A stretch of 10,617 nucleotides of DNA, from the NCBI GenBank assembly GCA_014361095.1, contig JACIWF010000035.1, positions 1-10,617 of the forward strand, read 5' to 3'. This DNA comes from Hadesarchaea archaeon (GTDB lineage Archaea; Hadarchaeota; Hadarchaeia; Hadarchaeales; Hadarchaeaceae). The position numbers and the translations under genes are program-made. Below the pieces are notes generated by a model, which did no database searches, was not told the origin of the DNA, and worked only from the letters and a program-made list of their open reading frames with translations. Positions 1-7,045 of this stretch are shown in pieces (the stretch's first letter is position 1; every line of letters begins with the position of its first letter).

Positions 1-131
1 ATAATTTAGTTGATATTCTCTATTGGGTGCAGGCTGGGGATACCGACGGGGCAAAAAAAGCATTTGTTGAAGCGGTGATGAGACGTGAGCCCTACTTTAA
101 GAGGGCGGAGAAGTGTCCACATGCCCTGTGA
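1..131 (+). CDS. 3' end of an unrecognised protein (partial)
   Basis: An open frame enters from the left edge (first whole codon at base 3) and ends at the TGA at 129-131, giving 42 residues. The sequence is charged and probably helical (VQAGDTDGAKKAFVEAV, then RREPYFKRAEKCPHAL), with one cysteine near the end. Codon use resembles the neighbouring genes. It is on the same strand as aroC and ends 93 bases before it, so it may be the previous gene of the same region. I do not recognise the family from this fragment. It does not look like the C-terminus of EPSP synthase or shikimate dehydrogenase, the enzymes that might be expected before aroC. Confidence 0.55.
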   Translation, partial: NLVDILYWVQAGDTDGAKKAFVEAVMRREPYFKRAEKCPHAL

Positions 132-186
132 TTTTTCCACTATCTATGACTTTCTCCGGTTTTGATGGCTTGATTAGAGATGGTGA

Positions 187-194
187 TTTATAGA
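187..194 (+). promoter_or_regulatory. Possible TATA box for the aro operon
   Basis: TTTATAGA lies about 34 bases before the preferred aroC ATG at 225. A transcript starting about 25 bases downstream of its centre would begin near 216, leaving a leader of roughly 9 bases. This position argues against the upstream ATG at 180, which lies before the box. The match to the archaeal consensus is moderate and no BRE is obvious. Confidence 0.35.
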
Positions 195-224
195 TTAAAA
201 TCGAGGATTCCTCTTGGTGTGGTG

Positions 225-1328
225 ATGGGAGGAAATACCTTCGGCAAGATTTTTAAGATAATCACCTTCGGGGAAAGCCATGGCTCAGCAATCGGGGTGG
301 TTGTTGATGGAGTTCCAGCAGGAATGCCGCTGAGCGAGGCCGATGTTCAGCGTGAGCTAGATCGGCGTCGCCCTGGACAGTCAATTTTAACCACGCAGCG
401 GAAGGAGAGGGACAAAGTGGAAATTCTCTCCGGTGTTTTTAAGGGGAAGACTCTTGGAACTCCCATCTGCATGATCGTTCGCAATCTGGATGTTGATTCG
501 AGGCCGTATGAAAAGATCAGGACAAGGCCGCGCCCCGGCCACGCAGATCTCACCTACTGGCTAAAGTACGGCCACGTTGATCATCGCGGTGGCGGAAGGA
601 GCTCCGCCCGGGAAACAATTGGGAGGGTGGCCGCAGGGGCCGTGGCAAAGAAACTCTTGGCCGCACACGGGGTGGAGATCCTAGGCCACACCGTTGAAGC
701 GGCTGGGGTTTCTATTGATCGGCAACCCACTCTCGAGGAGATCAGAAAAAACGTGGAGAAAAATCCAGTGAGGTGTGCCATACCTGAGAAAGCCGAGATG
801 ATGATCAAGGCAATTCTGACAGCTGCCGAAGAAGGTAACAGCACCGGGGGCGTTGTCGAGGTTCAGGCGCACGGTGTGCCAGCGGGGCTTGGAGAGCCTG
901 TTTTTGGGAAACTAGATGCTGAGATAGCTGGAGCCTTAATGTCCATCGGGTCGGTTAAAGGGGTCATCATCGGGGAAGGAGACAGGCTGGCGCGGATGCG
1001 AGGCTCAGAGGCAAATGATGCCATCATTTTAAAAGGTGGCAGGATAGCTACAGCCACCAACAGGGCGGGCGGAATCCTCGGCGGAATTTCGACTGGAATG
1101 CCGATCGTGGTGCGCTTGATGGTCAAGCCCACACCCTCGATATCGAAACCGCAGCCAACGGTCGACTTGGTGAAAATGGAGGAGACCGAGATCCGCCTAG
1201 AGGGACGCTTTGACCCCAACATCTGCCCCAGGATAGTGCCGGTGGCTGAGGCAATGCTGGCACTAGTTCTGGCCGATCACATGATTCGTGCGGGAAAAAT
1301 TAATCCGGATAGGTTTAAGGGGGGCTAG
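225..1328 (+). CDS. aroC: Chorismate synthase
   Basis: This enzyme converts 5-enolpyruvylshikimate-3-phosphate to chorismate, the last step of the shikimate pathway, using reduced FMN in the cytoplasm. The start at 225 gives 367 residues, usual for the family, and the typical N-terminus MGGNTFGKIF followed by FGESHG. An in-frame ATG at 180 would add 15 residues with no family counterpart, and a GGTG motif precedes the 225 start. Visible signatures are GESHG (residues 16-20, invariant His19), RPGHAD (103-108, second invariant His106), GGGRSSARET (about 122-131) and FDPNICPR (from about 329). The gene looks intact. It ends one base before the proposed shikimate kinase start, so the two are almost certainly co-transcribed and probably translationally coupled. 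Confidence 0.96.
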   Translation: MGGNTFGKIFKIITFGESHGSAIGVVVDGVPAGMPLSEADVQRELDRRRPGQSILTTQRKERDKVEILSGVFKGKTLGTPICMIVRNLDVDSRPYEKIRTRPRPGHADLTYWLKYGHVDHRGGGRSSARETIGRVAAGAVAKKLLAAHGVEILGHTVEAAGVSIDRQPTLEEIRKNVEKNPVRCAIPEKAEMMIKAILTAAEEGNSTGGVVEVQAHGVPAGLGEPVFGKLDAEIAGALMSIGSVKGVIIGEGDRLARMRGSEANDAIILKGGRIATATNRAGGILGGISTGMPIVVRLMVKPTPSISKPQPTVDLVKMEETEIRLEGRFDPNICPRIVPVAEAMLALVLADHMIRAGKINPDRFKGG

Positions 1329-1329
1329 A

Positions 1330-2202
1330 TTGGGAGGTGGAATCGGCATCGCTTCGGCCTGTGCTTCCGCCACGGTGGTCAACGCTATCGCGGCCGGGAA
1401 GGGAGCGGCTTTTGGAGTCGATTTAAGGGTGCAGTCAAGGGTCAGACTGACTAAGGAAGGAAAGATATCGGGTCGGATTCTGGGACAAAAAAAAGAGAGC
1501 CCGAAGTTGATTGAGATCTGCGTTCGAAAAGTTCTGGAGAATTTAGGAATGGAAAAATGCGGTGCCGTTGCTGAGACCACCTCTGAGATTCCAATCGCGG
1601 TTGGACTGTCAAGTAGTAGCGCGGCGGCCAACGCAGCAGTTCTGGCCACCTTCGCAGCCTGCGACCAAAGACCCAAACCGGAACAGGTGCTGGAGCTCGG
1701 CATTGAAGCCGCCTTTGAGGCGGGAGTCACGGTCACAGGCGCCCTCGATGATGCGGCGGCGTCCTTCTATGGCTGTGGGGTCATCACCGATAATTTGAAG
1801 CGCAGGATTTTGAAGAAATTTAAGGTGGATCCAAAGCTGGTGGTGGTGATTCACGTCCCGCTGACCAAGTTTTATACCTCCAAGGTGAGCCCGGAGGAGC
1901 TGCGCCGCATCCGCGGGCCGGTTCAGTCGGTCCATCGCATGGCCATGCGGGGTGAGTTCTGGAAGGCCCTGACCATCAATGGGCTGCTGTATTCCACTGC
2001 GCTCGGCCATGATCCGATGATAGCAATTGAAGCCATCTCCAAAGGAGCCATGGCGGCTGGATTGACCGGCACCGGTTCCGCCACCGTTGCCGTAGCGGAG
2101 CCGGACAAGGTTGTGGACATAGTCAAAGCTTGGCGTGGTTGGCGTGGCAGGATCTTGATCACTAGACCAGCGGTTGAGGGCGCCAGGGTGGAGGCGGTTT
2201 AA
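1330..2202 (+). CDS. aroK: Shikimate kinase, archaeal GHMP type
   Basis: This enzyme phosphorylates shikimate at the 3-hydroxyl using ATP. It belongs to the GHMP kinase superfamily used by archaea, not the P-loop AroK of bacteria. GHMP features are the ATP-binding motif VGLSSSSAAANAA (GLSSSSA at about residues 92-98), GALDDAAAS (about 137-145) and the glycine-rich GLTGTGSATVAV (from about 244). The family N-terminal pattern SATVVNAIAAGKGAAFGVDL is present. I chose the TTG at 1330 (290 residues, close to the usual length of about 280-290). The in-frame ATG at 1288 would run 41 bases into aroC and add 14 residues that are only an off-frame reading of aroC. A G-rich run precedes the TTG. The stop TAA shares its last A with the ATG of the next gene. 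Confidence 0.92.
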   Translation: MGGGIGIASACASATVVNAIAAGKGAAFGVDLRVQSRVRLTKEGKISGRILGQKKESPKLIEICVRKVLENLGMEKCGAVAETTSEIPIAVGLSSSSAAANAAVLATFAACDQRPKPEQVLELGIEAAFEAGVTVTGALDDAAASFYGCGVITDNLKRRILKKFKVDPKLVVVIHVPLTKFYTSKVSPEELRRIRGPVQSVHRMAMRGEFWKALTINGLLYSTALGHDPMIAIEAISKGAMAAGLTGTGSATVAVAEPDKVVDIVKAWRGWRGRILITRPAVEGARVEAV

Positions 2203-2990
2203 TGGCAGAGGATGACCTGAGAGAAATCCGGCGCAAGATAGATGAGATAGATGAAAAGCTGATCAAGCTGCTAGCGGAAAGGCTCAGGCTCTCCGGAGAA
2301 ATCGCTGCGTTGAAGAAGAAGCTCGGGGCCCAGATCAGGGATGAGGCCCGTGAGCGCCATGTGGTTGACCGGTCCCGCAAACTAGCACAGGAGCTGGGCG
2401 TCGATCCAGATTTTGTCGAGAGCGTGATGAGGCTGATCATGGCCCAGATGGTCGGGGAGGAGCGACTCCATCTGGGCGGCGTTGGGGTCTGGGACCGGAT
2501 TCAGCAGGCTTTCCGAGATTATCCGGCCCAGATGAGCGTTGCCAAGGTGATGTTCAAGTACGGGCTCAGGGTCATGGATGATGGCACCATTGCCTGCGGC
2601 AGCATTAGAATTCCTGCAGTTCAGATAGCCAAGGAGGCCGGTGTTGACAGAAGGGTCGTTGATTTTACCGCCCAGCGCATACTCAGCGATCCCAATCTTC
2701 GCGAGATCTTTGAGAACCTGGAGCCAATCGCTTATCTCAAGGGTTTTGCGCAGCAGCTAGGTCTAGGGGTGATAGAGATAATACCTGAGGATGCCTCTAG
2801 GCCAGGTATACTGAAGGAGGTTACAGGAGTCATTGCCCAGTTCGGCCTCAGCATCAGACAATCGGTGGCCGATGATCCCAACTTTGTACCCCAGCCGAAG
2901 CTGACCATAATTACCGATGAGCCGGTGAAAGGAGAGGTTATCGAGGCGCTGAGAAAGCTCCCCAGCGTCAGAAGTGTGATCGTCTATTAG
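2202..2990 (+). CDS. aroQ: Chorismate mutase fused to an HTH/ACT regulator
   Basis: Residues 4-88 form an AroQ-class (all-helical) chorismate mutase, converting chorismate to prephenate for Phe and Tyr synthesis. Candidate active-site residues are Arg10/11, Arg27, the lysines at 38-40, and the RDEARER segment (46-52); Glu86 appears to sit where E. coli has Gln88. Residues about 95-180 look like a helix-turn-helix region (VAKVMFKYGLRV, then IPAVQIAKEAGVDRRVV). Residues about 189-262 form an ACT domain (GVIEIIPEDASRPGILKEV, then PKLTIITDEPVKGEVIEAL). From memory, the 95-262 part resembles a stand-alone archaeal family called predicted regulators of amino acid metabolism with an ACT domain. At 262 residues the protein is much longer than a lone mutase. 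It overlaps aroK by one base (TAATG) and ends 2 bases from the convergent DUF424 gene. Feedback control through the ACT domain is an inference. Confidence 0.88.
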   Translation: MAEDDLREIRRKIDEIDEKLIKLLAERLRLSGEIAALKKKLGAQIRDEARERHVVDRSRKLAQELGVDPDFVESVMRLIMAQMVGEERLHLGGVGVWDRIQQAFRDYPAQMSVAKVMFKYGLRVMDDGTIACGSIRIPAVQIAKEAGVDRRVVDFTAQRILSDPNLREIFENLEPIAYLKGFAQQLGLGVIEIIPEDASRPGILKEVTGVIAQFGLSIRQSVADDPNFVPQPKLTIITDEPVKGEVIEALRKLPSVRSVIVY

Positions 2991-2992
2991 CT

Positions 2993-3289
2993 TCAGAGCC
3001 TGACCAGCTGAGCGTGGGGCACACCGGCTATCCGGAGCACGTTGTCCTTATCGATGATTCCGGCTTCGATCGCGTGGTCAACTATTGAACCCAGCATATT
3101 GGCGATGGTCGCATTGCGCAGGGCCTGAATGCACTCATCAATGGTGGCTTCCCTGCCGGAATAAAATGATTCCTTGGCCTCGATCTGGAATTTTCCTTCC
3201 TTAAATTTTTTCCCCAAAAGCTCGCGGTCGCAGATGACCACCAGATTCTCGCCCTGGGTTTGGATTATCTTTAACAGGGGCAGGCTCAC
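2993..3289 (-). CDS. DUF424 family protein
   Basis: A 98-residue protein matching the archaeal DUF424 family, small conserved proteins of unknown function often found near translation genes. Visible features are the start LLKIIQTQGENLVVICDREL, a GKFQIEAKESFYSG segment, a helix IDECIQALRNATIANMLGS, and the C-terminal pattern IIDKDNVLRIAGVPHAQLV. The start is the GTG at 3289-3287, which overlaps the aIF2-beta stop in a GTGA arrangement. A longer reading from 3382 would only translate the aIF2-beta zinc-finger region out of frame and is rejected. It is the last gene of a three-gene operon and ends 2 bases from the oppositely oriented chorismate mutase gene. A role in translation is suggested only by the neighbour. 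Confidence 0.85.
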   Translation of the reverse strand: MSLPLLKIIQTQGENLVVICDRELLGKKFKEGKFQIEAKESFYSGREATIDECIQALRNATIANMLGSIVDHAIEAGIIDKDNVLRIAGVPHAQLVRL

Positions 3290-3696
3290 ACTCCCCTGAC
3301 CGGGTTGCGCGCCCCACAAGCCTCGCACCTCAGGACGTGCACCCTTTCTCTTTTCTCCAGCCTGGTGTCGGGCTTTCCGCATTCCTTGCAGAGCACAAAT
3401 TCTTCAGCATAACGGTTGATCCTGTCCTGAACCGCGGCTGCCGAGAACTTCCCCTGAAAAACCGCCTGTGCCCCCTGGATGTCTCCGGCAGCGCCGAGTT
3501 CCCGGAGAAGGTACTTCATCAGGTGCTCTGGTTCCCGGTTGAAGGTCGTGGCAATGGTCTTGAAATTTCTGAGGATGGTCCGGTTACCCACTGTTGAGAC
3601 GTCGGCCTCAGGTATCTGAAAGCGGGAACTCTCAAAGACGGCCTTGGGTATTTGCTCAATTGCCCTTTCCAGCAGCTTTTCATAGTCCTCTTTCAT
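3286..3696 (-). CDS. eif2b: Translation initiation factor aIF2 subunit beta
   Basis: This is the beta subunit of the heterotrimeric aIF2, which brings initiator Met-tRNA to the small ribosomal subunit. At 136 residues it has the usual archaeal length. The core matches the family (SSRFQIPEADVSTVGNRT, then a segment with FNREPEHLMKYLLRELG), and the C-terminal zinc finger has C103-x2-C106 and C124-x2-C127. The start at 3696 is favoured over an in-frame start at 3747 because a strong GAGGTGA binding site lies 4 bases before it and the protein then begins MKEDYEKLLERA. That binding site spans the last codons and stop of the upstream OB-fold gene, so translation of the two is probably coupled. Confidence 0.95.
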   Translation of the reverse strand: MKEDYEKLLERAIEQIPKAVFESSRFQIPEADVSTVGNRTILRNFKTIATTFNREPEHLMKYLLRELGAAGDIQGAQAVFQGKFSAAAVQDRINRYAEEFVLCKECGKPDTRLEKRERVHVLRCEACGARNPVRGV

Positions 3697-3700
3697 TCCT

Positions 3701-4387
3701 TCACCTCGCCAATCTGAATTTACCGGCTGCGGGTTCAAATACATCACCCTCGACGAACATGACCCTGAGGGCGTCGTTTATTTGGGACAGGCTCAGGTTC
3801 AGTTCATTGGCTATTGTGATTGGCTCCACTCCTGATCCAGTGTCTAGCTTCTCGATAGCGATGGCCACCTTCTTCTTGAGCTCGTCGGAGACGACGGGAA
3901 GCGGCTCCTCTTCAGCTTCAGCGGCCTCGGTAACATCGCGAGAGGCGGCTATATCCGGTCCCCCTGTCTCAACCTTGATGAACTTTGGTCGCACACCCGC
4001 GGCTATGGCCTCTCTTCTCATCGCAATTATCTCGAGTTCTCTCACCAGCTCCCAGTTGGGATCTTCGACGCGGATGAGGAGTTCTGGGGTGAGGTAGATT
4101 TCACCGTTGAATTCCCTGATTCTGCCGATGACGTCAATAATGTCCCCAAGGCTAAATTTTTCAAGCTCTTTAGCTGCCTCCTGCCAGCCCCTGATGCTGA
4201 CGGTTTCGCTACCGTCGTCTATTCTCAACGTTGCGTAGTTTTGATCTTCCCTGAGGAACTTGTCGACCACGGTCCCCATTACCCGAACCCTCGTGATCTG
4301 TTCTCCCCATGGGGTCAGAAGGTAGCTCGGCTGTGTGCCGTCGGGGGAGCGAATATACTGACCCAGCACCACGTCCTTTATCCTCAT
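3701..4387 (-). CDS. RPA-family OB-fold protein with C-terminal winged helix
   Basis: A 228-residue protein with a single OB-fold (about residues 30-110, including ITRVRVMGTVVDKFL, NYATLRIDDGSETVSIRGW and LGDIIDVIGRIREFNGEIYL), an acidic linker (about 148-165, EAAEAEEEPLP), and a winged-helix-like C-terminus (about 167-228, with ITIANELNLSLSQINDALR). This is the layout of the archaeal RPA-associated family, which binds single-stranded DNA or partners RPA in replication and repair. No zinc finger is seen. I prefer the ATG at 4387 (MRIKDVVLG) over the one at 4408. The TATA-like CGATAAAAT centred near 4411 would place transcription start at about 4385, so the message may be leaderless. It leads the aIF2-beta and DUF424 operon and is divergent from cgi121. 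The exact nucleic acid substrate cannot be told from sequence. Confidence 0.85.
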   Translation of the reverse strand: MRIKDVVLGQYIRSPDGTQPSYLLTPWGEQITRVRVMGTVVDKFLREDQNYATLRIDDGSETVSIRGWQEAAKELEKFSLGDIIDVIGRIREFNGEIYLTPELLIRVEDPNWELVRELEIIAMRREAIAAGVRPKFIKVETGGPDIAASRDVTEAAEAEEEPLPVVSDELKKKVAIAIEKLDTGSGVEPITIANELNLSLSQINDALRVMFVEGDVFEPAAGKFRLAR

Positions 4388-4415
4388 CTTATAAGCCGCG
4401 GGCCGCATTTTATCG
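4388..4415. promoter_or_regulatory. Compact divergent promoter, RPA-like operon and cgi121
   Basis: Only 52 bases separate the two divergent starts. On the minus strand CGATAAAAT (4415-4407) is about 26 bases from the RPA-like ATG. On the plus strand CTTATAAG (4388-4395), a palindrome, is spaced to start transcription near 4418, leaving a leader of about 22 bases that contains the GGAGGCG binding site (about 4426-4432) for cgi121. The elements interleave, so occupancy of one may affect the other. Confidence 0.45.
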
Positions 4416-4439
4416 TGGAATATCTGGAGGCGAATACTT

Positions 4440-5006
4440 ATGAGCCTTCCGCGACGGGTCAGGATTTACCGAGTTAAGGGCCCCTCAGGTGTCCGGGTTC
4501 TGGGAGTGGCCTCAGGCACCTTCCATGTGGATAGCGTGGAGGGATTTGTCCGCAAGCTGGCTCAGACTGATGCTGAGGTGGGTACGGTCACCCAGGCGTT
4601 TAATTCCCGGAGGGTTGCCGGGGTGGAGCATCTTGTCCACGCCTCGCGTCTGGCCATTATCGCTCATGAGGGCGGGCGCGGTTTTGCCAGCTCCCTCGCC
4701 ATCGAGCTCATCTGCTGGGTGGCCGCGGAACGTCAGATCTACCGTGCCTTTGAGAAGATGGGCGTCCGTGACGGTAGCAATGATCTGGCACTGGTTTCCA
4801 TCGGCAGTTCTGTTTCTCAGGTGAGGAAAGCGATCGTGAAAATTTTTGAGGATCTTGGAGCCACTTGGGATAACTCCTTGTTGGAGATGAGCCCGGAAAA
4901 GATCCCGGAGATTCGGAGAGCCTTCTCGATTGCCCGGGAAGCTGAGCTGGCCCCGATTGAAAAGATAGTTCTGGAGCGCGTGGCTCTCCTAGCCCTGGAG
5001 AAATAG
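4440..5006 (+). CDS. cgi121: KEOPS complex subunit Cgi121
   Basis: Cgi121 (TPRKB family) is a subunit of KEOPS, which adds the threonylcarbamoyl group to A37 of tRNAs that decode ANN codons. Cgi121 binds Bud32 and helps recruit tRNA. The 188-residue protein shows the family pattern: QAFNSRRVAGVEHLVHASRLA (Asn55, His64), a helix SLAIELICWVAAERQIYRAF, a loop and strand NDLALVSIGSS, and a helical C-terminus ending in LERVALLALEK. A GGAGGCG site lies about 7 bases before the ATG. No other KEOPS gene is in view. Its stop at 5006 directly abuts the stop of the convergent gene at 5007. Confidence 0.87.
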   Translation: MSLPRRVRIYRVKGPSGVRVLGVASGTFHVDSVEGFVRKLAQTDAEVGTVTQAFNSRRVAGVEHLVHASRLAIIAHEGGRGFASSLAIELICWVAAERQIYRAFEKMGVRDGSNDLALVSIGSSVSQVRKAIVKIFEDLGATWDNSLLEMSPEKIPEIRRAFSIAREAELAPIEKIVLERVALLALEK

Positions 5007-5309
5007 CTAGCTTGAACGAAGTTGTTGCAGGAGCCGCTCGAATTCCTCATCCTTGGCGACACCAACAATTCTGGAGCAGGCAGGCATAATCGGTTTGTCG
5101 GAGGTCACGATGTTTCCGTCGTCATCTATGGTGACGTATTTGCCCGCTAGCTTTTCTTTGGCCTCTATGGCAAGGCAGAAGATCTCCCGCTCTGAGCCCA
5201 CGTAGAGATAGTAATAATGTTTACCTTGGTGGTCATAGTGAAAGAGCCAGCCCTGGTTTCTGGCGATGCTCAACAGGTCCTCTATGTCGTTGCACCAGAT
5301 AGTTCGCAT
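5007..5309 (-). CDS. Small unknown protein in the cation-transport operon
   Basis: A 100-residue protein that I do not recognise. It is rich in aromatics near the N-terminus (GWLFHYDHQGKHYYYLYVG), followed by a mixed region (EIFCLAIEAKEKLAGKYVTI), an acidic turn IDDDGNIV, and a charged C-terminal helix EEFERLLQQLRSS. It has no membrane segment or signal peptide, so it is probably cytosolic, with an alpha/beta fold suggested by the strand-like YYYLYV. The ATG overlaps the 3' end of the PhoU/TrkA-C gene by 28 bases, and a strong GAAGGAGG site (5327-5320) lies about 10 bases upstream, inside that gene. It is therefore very likely translated and co-expressed with the transporter genes. A regulatory or accessory role in cation transport is inferred only from position. 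Confidence 0.7.
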   Translation of the reverse strand: MRTIWCNDIEDLLSIARNQGWLFHYDHQGKHYYYLYVGSEREIFCLAIEAKEKLAGKYVTIDDDGNIVTSDKPIMPACSRIVGVAKDEEFERLLQQLRSS

Positions 5310-6475
5310 ATGTTACAGGCCTCCTTCTGGAACTTTTCAATTCCCTCAAAGGACCCGCGCACAATCACGATGTCGCCAACCTTGAGCCTGACGTTGCCAC
5401 CCGGAGTGATGATATGCTTCTTGCCTCTTTTTATCACCAACACGTAAACGCCGACGGTGCCCCAGAGGTTCAGCTTTTCCAGCGTTTTATCCGTGAACCT
5501 TGAGCCCGCAGCTATTTTTACCCGGCAGATTTTTTCCAGAGATTCAGAGAGCGCCTCGGCGAAGACCGGGTGGAGCTCTATTTTTCTGATGACCACATCC
5601 ACGATGGAATCGGCCGCGTCGGTAATTGTCTCCATGTATCTTGCCATCTGGAGGACGCTGTTTAGCTTGGCGATGTTCTTCTTCTCCTCCGCAGCAACTT
5701 TCAGCGTGTCCAGCCAGGCCTGATAGTTGAATCTGTTAAAGGCTTCCTCTATCTCCCTGACTTCCTCCGCGACCTCCGTCGAACCCAGCATGAGTGAGGA
5801 GTAGGCCAGATCCACGGCGATGTCGCTCAGGTCGCGCATCTTGGCCAGCTCGTTCCGGAGCTTTTTCAGCTTGGTCTCGTGGACAAAAGGTTCAAATATT
5901 GCTCCGGCCATTTCGTGGAGGATTCTAATTCCGTAAAGCGGTCCCTTCACCACCAGCTCATCTTCAGCCTGGAGCTGTGCGTCCTTTTTTATTGGGGTCA
6001 TCCATTCGCCATTTCTTTTCACGGCCAGCACCCAAACGCCTATGCTGGATGGCAGCTTGATCTCGCGCAGTGATTTGCCGTCCAAGTTCGACCCCGGAGA
6101 GATCTTTAGTTTGGCTATTTTCTCATCTGCGGCGCGCAGGGCATCCTTTATCACCGGATGAATGCCGATCTTCATGCTGATCAGGTCGGCCATGTCTCCG
6201 GTGGCGTTTGAGATGGACTCGGCGGCGCTGGCCACCTGCAGAATCCCGGTTATCTTGTGGGCTTCCTTGACATTTCTGGCTGCTGCAGCCGCCATGATCC
6301 TTATCGTATACATCAGCTCGTCCATTTTAGATTCCAGCTGGTGGACGAGATCGGCCAGTTCCTTACTTTCGTAGAGCAGGGCGGCGTAGGCGAGGTCCAC
6401 CATGAGGTCCGAGGTATCCTTCATCTCAGTCAGGAGCTCGCGCACGCTCCTCGGTTTATACTCTGGAGGCTGCAT
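5282..6475 (-). CDS. Tandem PhoU plus TrkA-C (RCK_C) regulatory protein
   Basis: A 397-residue soluble protein built from two copies of a two-domain module. Copy one has a PhoU-like helical domain (about residues 10-110, SVRELLTEMKDTSDLMVDLAYAALLYES) and a TrkA-C domain (about 118-195, AKLKISPGSNLDGKSLREI, then AEDELVVKGP). Copy two repeats this: PhoU at about 205-305 (LRNELAKMRDLSDIAVDLAYSSLML) and TrkA-C at about 315-390 (CRVKIAAGSRFTDKTLEKL, then VGDIVIVRG). TrkA-C domains bind small ligands and commonly gate ion transporters. The ATG lies 3 bases after the stop of the second transporter half, with a GGAGTG site upstream. A cytosolic regulator of the adjacent MgtE-like pair is the natural inference. 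There is no Rossmann NAD-binding domain, so it is not TrkA itself. Confidence 0.86.
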   Translation of the reverse strand: MQPPEYKPRSVRELLTEMKDTSDLMVDLAYAALLYESKELADLVHQLESKMDELMYTIRIMAAAAARNVKEAHKITGILQVASAAESISNATGDMADLISMKIGIHPVIKDALRAADEKIAKLKISPGSNLDGKSLREIKLPSSIGVWVLAVKRNGEWMTPIKKDAQLQAEDELVVKGPLYGIRILHEMAGAIFEPFVHETKLKKLRNELAKMRDLSDIAVDLAYSSLMLGSTEVAEEVREIEEAFNRFNYQAWLDTLKVAAEEKKNIAKLNSVLQMARYMETITDAADSIVDVVIRKIELHPVFAEALSESLEKICRVKIAAGSRFTDKTLEKLNLWGTVGVYVLVIKRGKKHIITPGGNVRLKVGDIVIVRGSFEGIEKFQKEACNICELSGATT

Positions 6476-6478
6476 TCT

Positions 6479-7045
6479 CTACACTCCTATTATCTTCATC
6501 GCTATAATTAAACATGTAACTCCGACAATATCGCCGATCGACGTTATAATCGGGATCACCACATTGTCCGGGTCTAGTCCCCTGGAGAACGAGACAAAGG
6601 CCAGCCAGACGGTGCAGAACATGGTCGCGCCTATGGCTGCCATGCTGGCCAGGAAAAAGGCCACCATGATGGCGACGGATTGGACGGGATTTATTCCGGA
6701 GACGAGAGCCAGGGCAAAAAACACGACGCTGGTGAAAACGAAGACACCCAAGCTCATGAGCCAGGTGGCTTGGATATTCCTCCTGAGCGCCACCTGTTTG
6801 CCAAATTTAGGCTCGATGGTACCGATGTGCAGAGCCGAGGTTAGTCTCGCGCCAAGTATGCTGCAGACGTTGTTGTTTATGCCGTTGATCGGAGGGACCA
6901 TCACCAAGATCAGAGGCAGCGTTTTTATGCTCTCCAGCTGTGATTGCAGGATCAGTCCGGCGCCCAGGGACATTACTGCGCAGAGGATGAGCACCGGGTA
7001 GCTTTCCCACAATATTCTTCTGAGGCTGTAAGCGGTCATCTTCAT
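6479..7045 (-). CDS. MgtE/SLC41-like divalent cation transporter, second half
   Basis: A 188-residue integral membrane protein with about five predicted transmembrane helices (about residues 15-35, 42-58, 92-115, 120-150, 162-185). It matches the membrane domain of MgtE/SLC41 Mg2+ transporters: MVPPINGINNNVCSILGARL (49-68) follows the family loop, and LDPDNVVIPIITSIGDIVGV includes Asp172 in the last helix, where MgtE carries its pore metal-binding Asp. It lacks the cytosolic N and CBS domains of bacterial MgtE. The ATG at 7045 shares its A with the TGA of the upstream gene (TGATG); an ATG at 7039 and a GTG at 7048 are alternatives. It is paralogous to the gene before it, and the two probably assemble together. 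Confidence 0.87.
   Translation of the reverse strand: MKMTAYSLRRILWESYPVLILCAVMSLGAGLILQSQLESIKTLPLILVMVPPINGINNNVCSILGARLTSALHIGTIEPKFGKQVALRRNIQATWLMSLGVFVFTSVVFFALALVSGINPVQSVAIMVAFFLASMAAIGATMFCTVWLAFVSFSRGLDPDNVVIPIITSIGDIVGVTCLIIAMKIIGV

Noticed and set aside
180..224. aroC start at the ATG at 180
   Set aside because: It adds 15 residues not seen in the family and precedes the likely TATA box; the 225 start gives the standard MGGNTFGK N-terminus.
1263..1736. Minus-strand 157-codon frame across the aroC/aroK junction
   Set aside because: It is antisense to two well-identified genes, Ala/Ser/Pro-rich, and has no motif or ribosome site.
3290..3382. N-terminal extension of DUF424 to an ATG at 3382
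   Set aside because: It is an out-of-frame reading of the aIF2-beta zinc-finger region; the GTG at 3289 with a GTGA overlap gives the family length.
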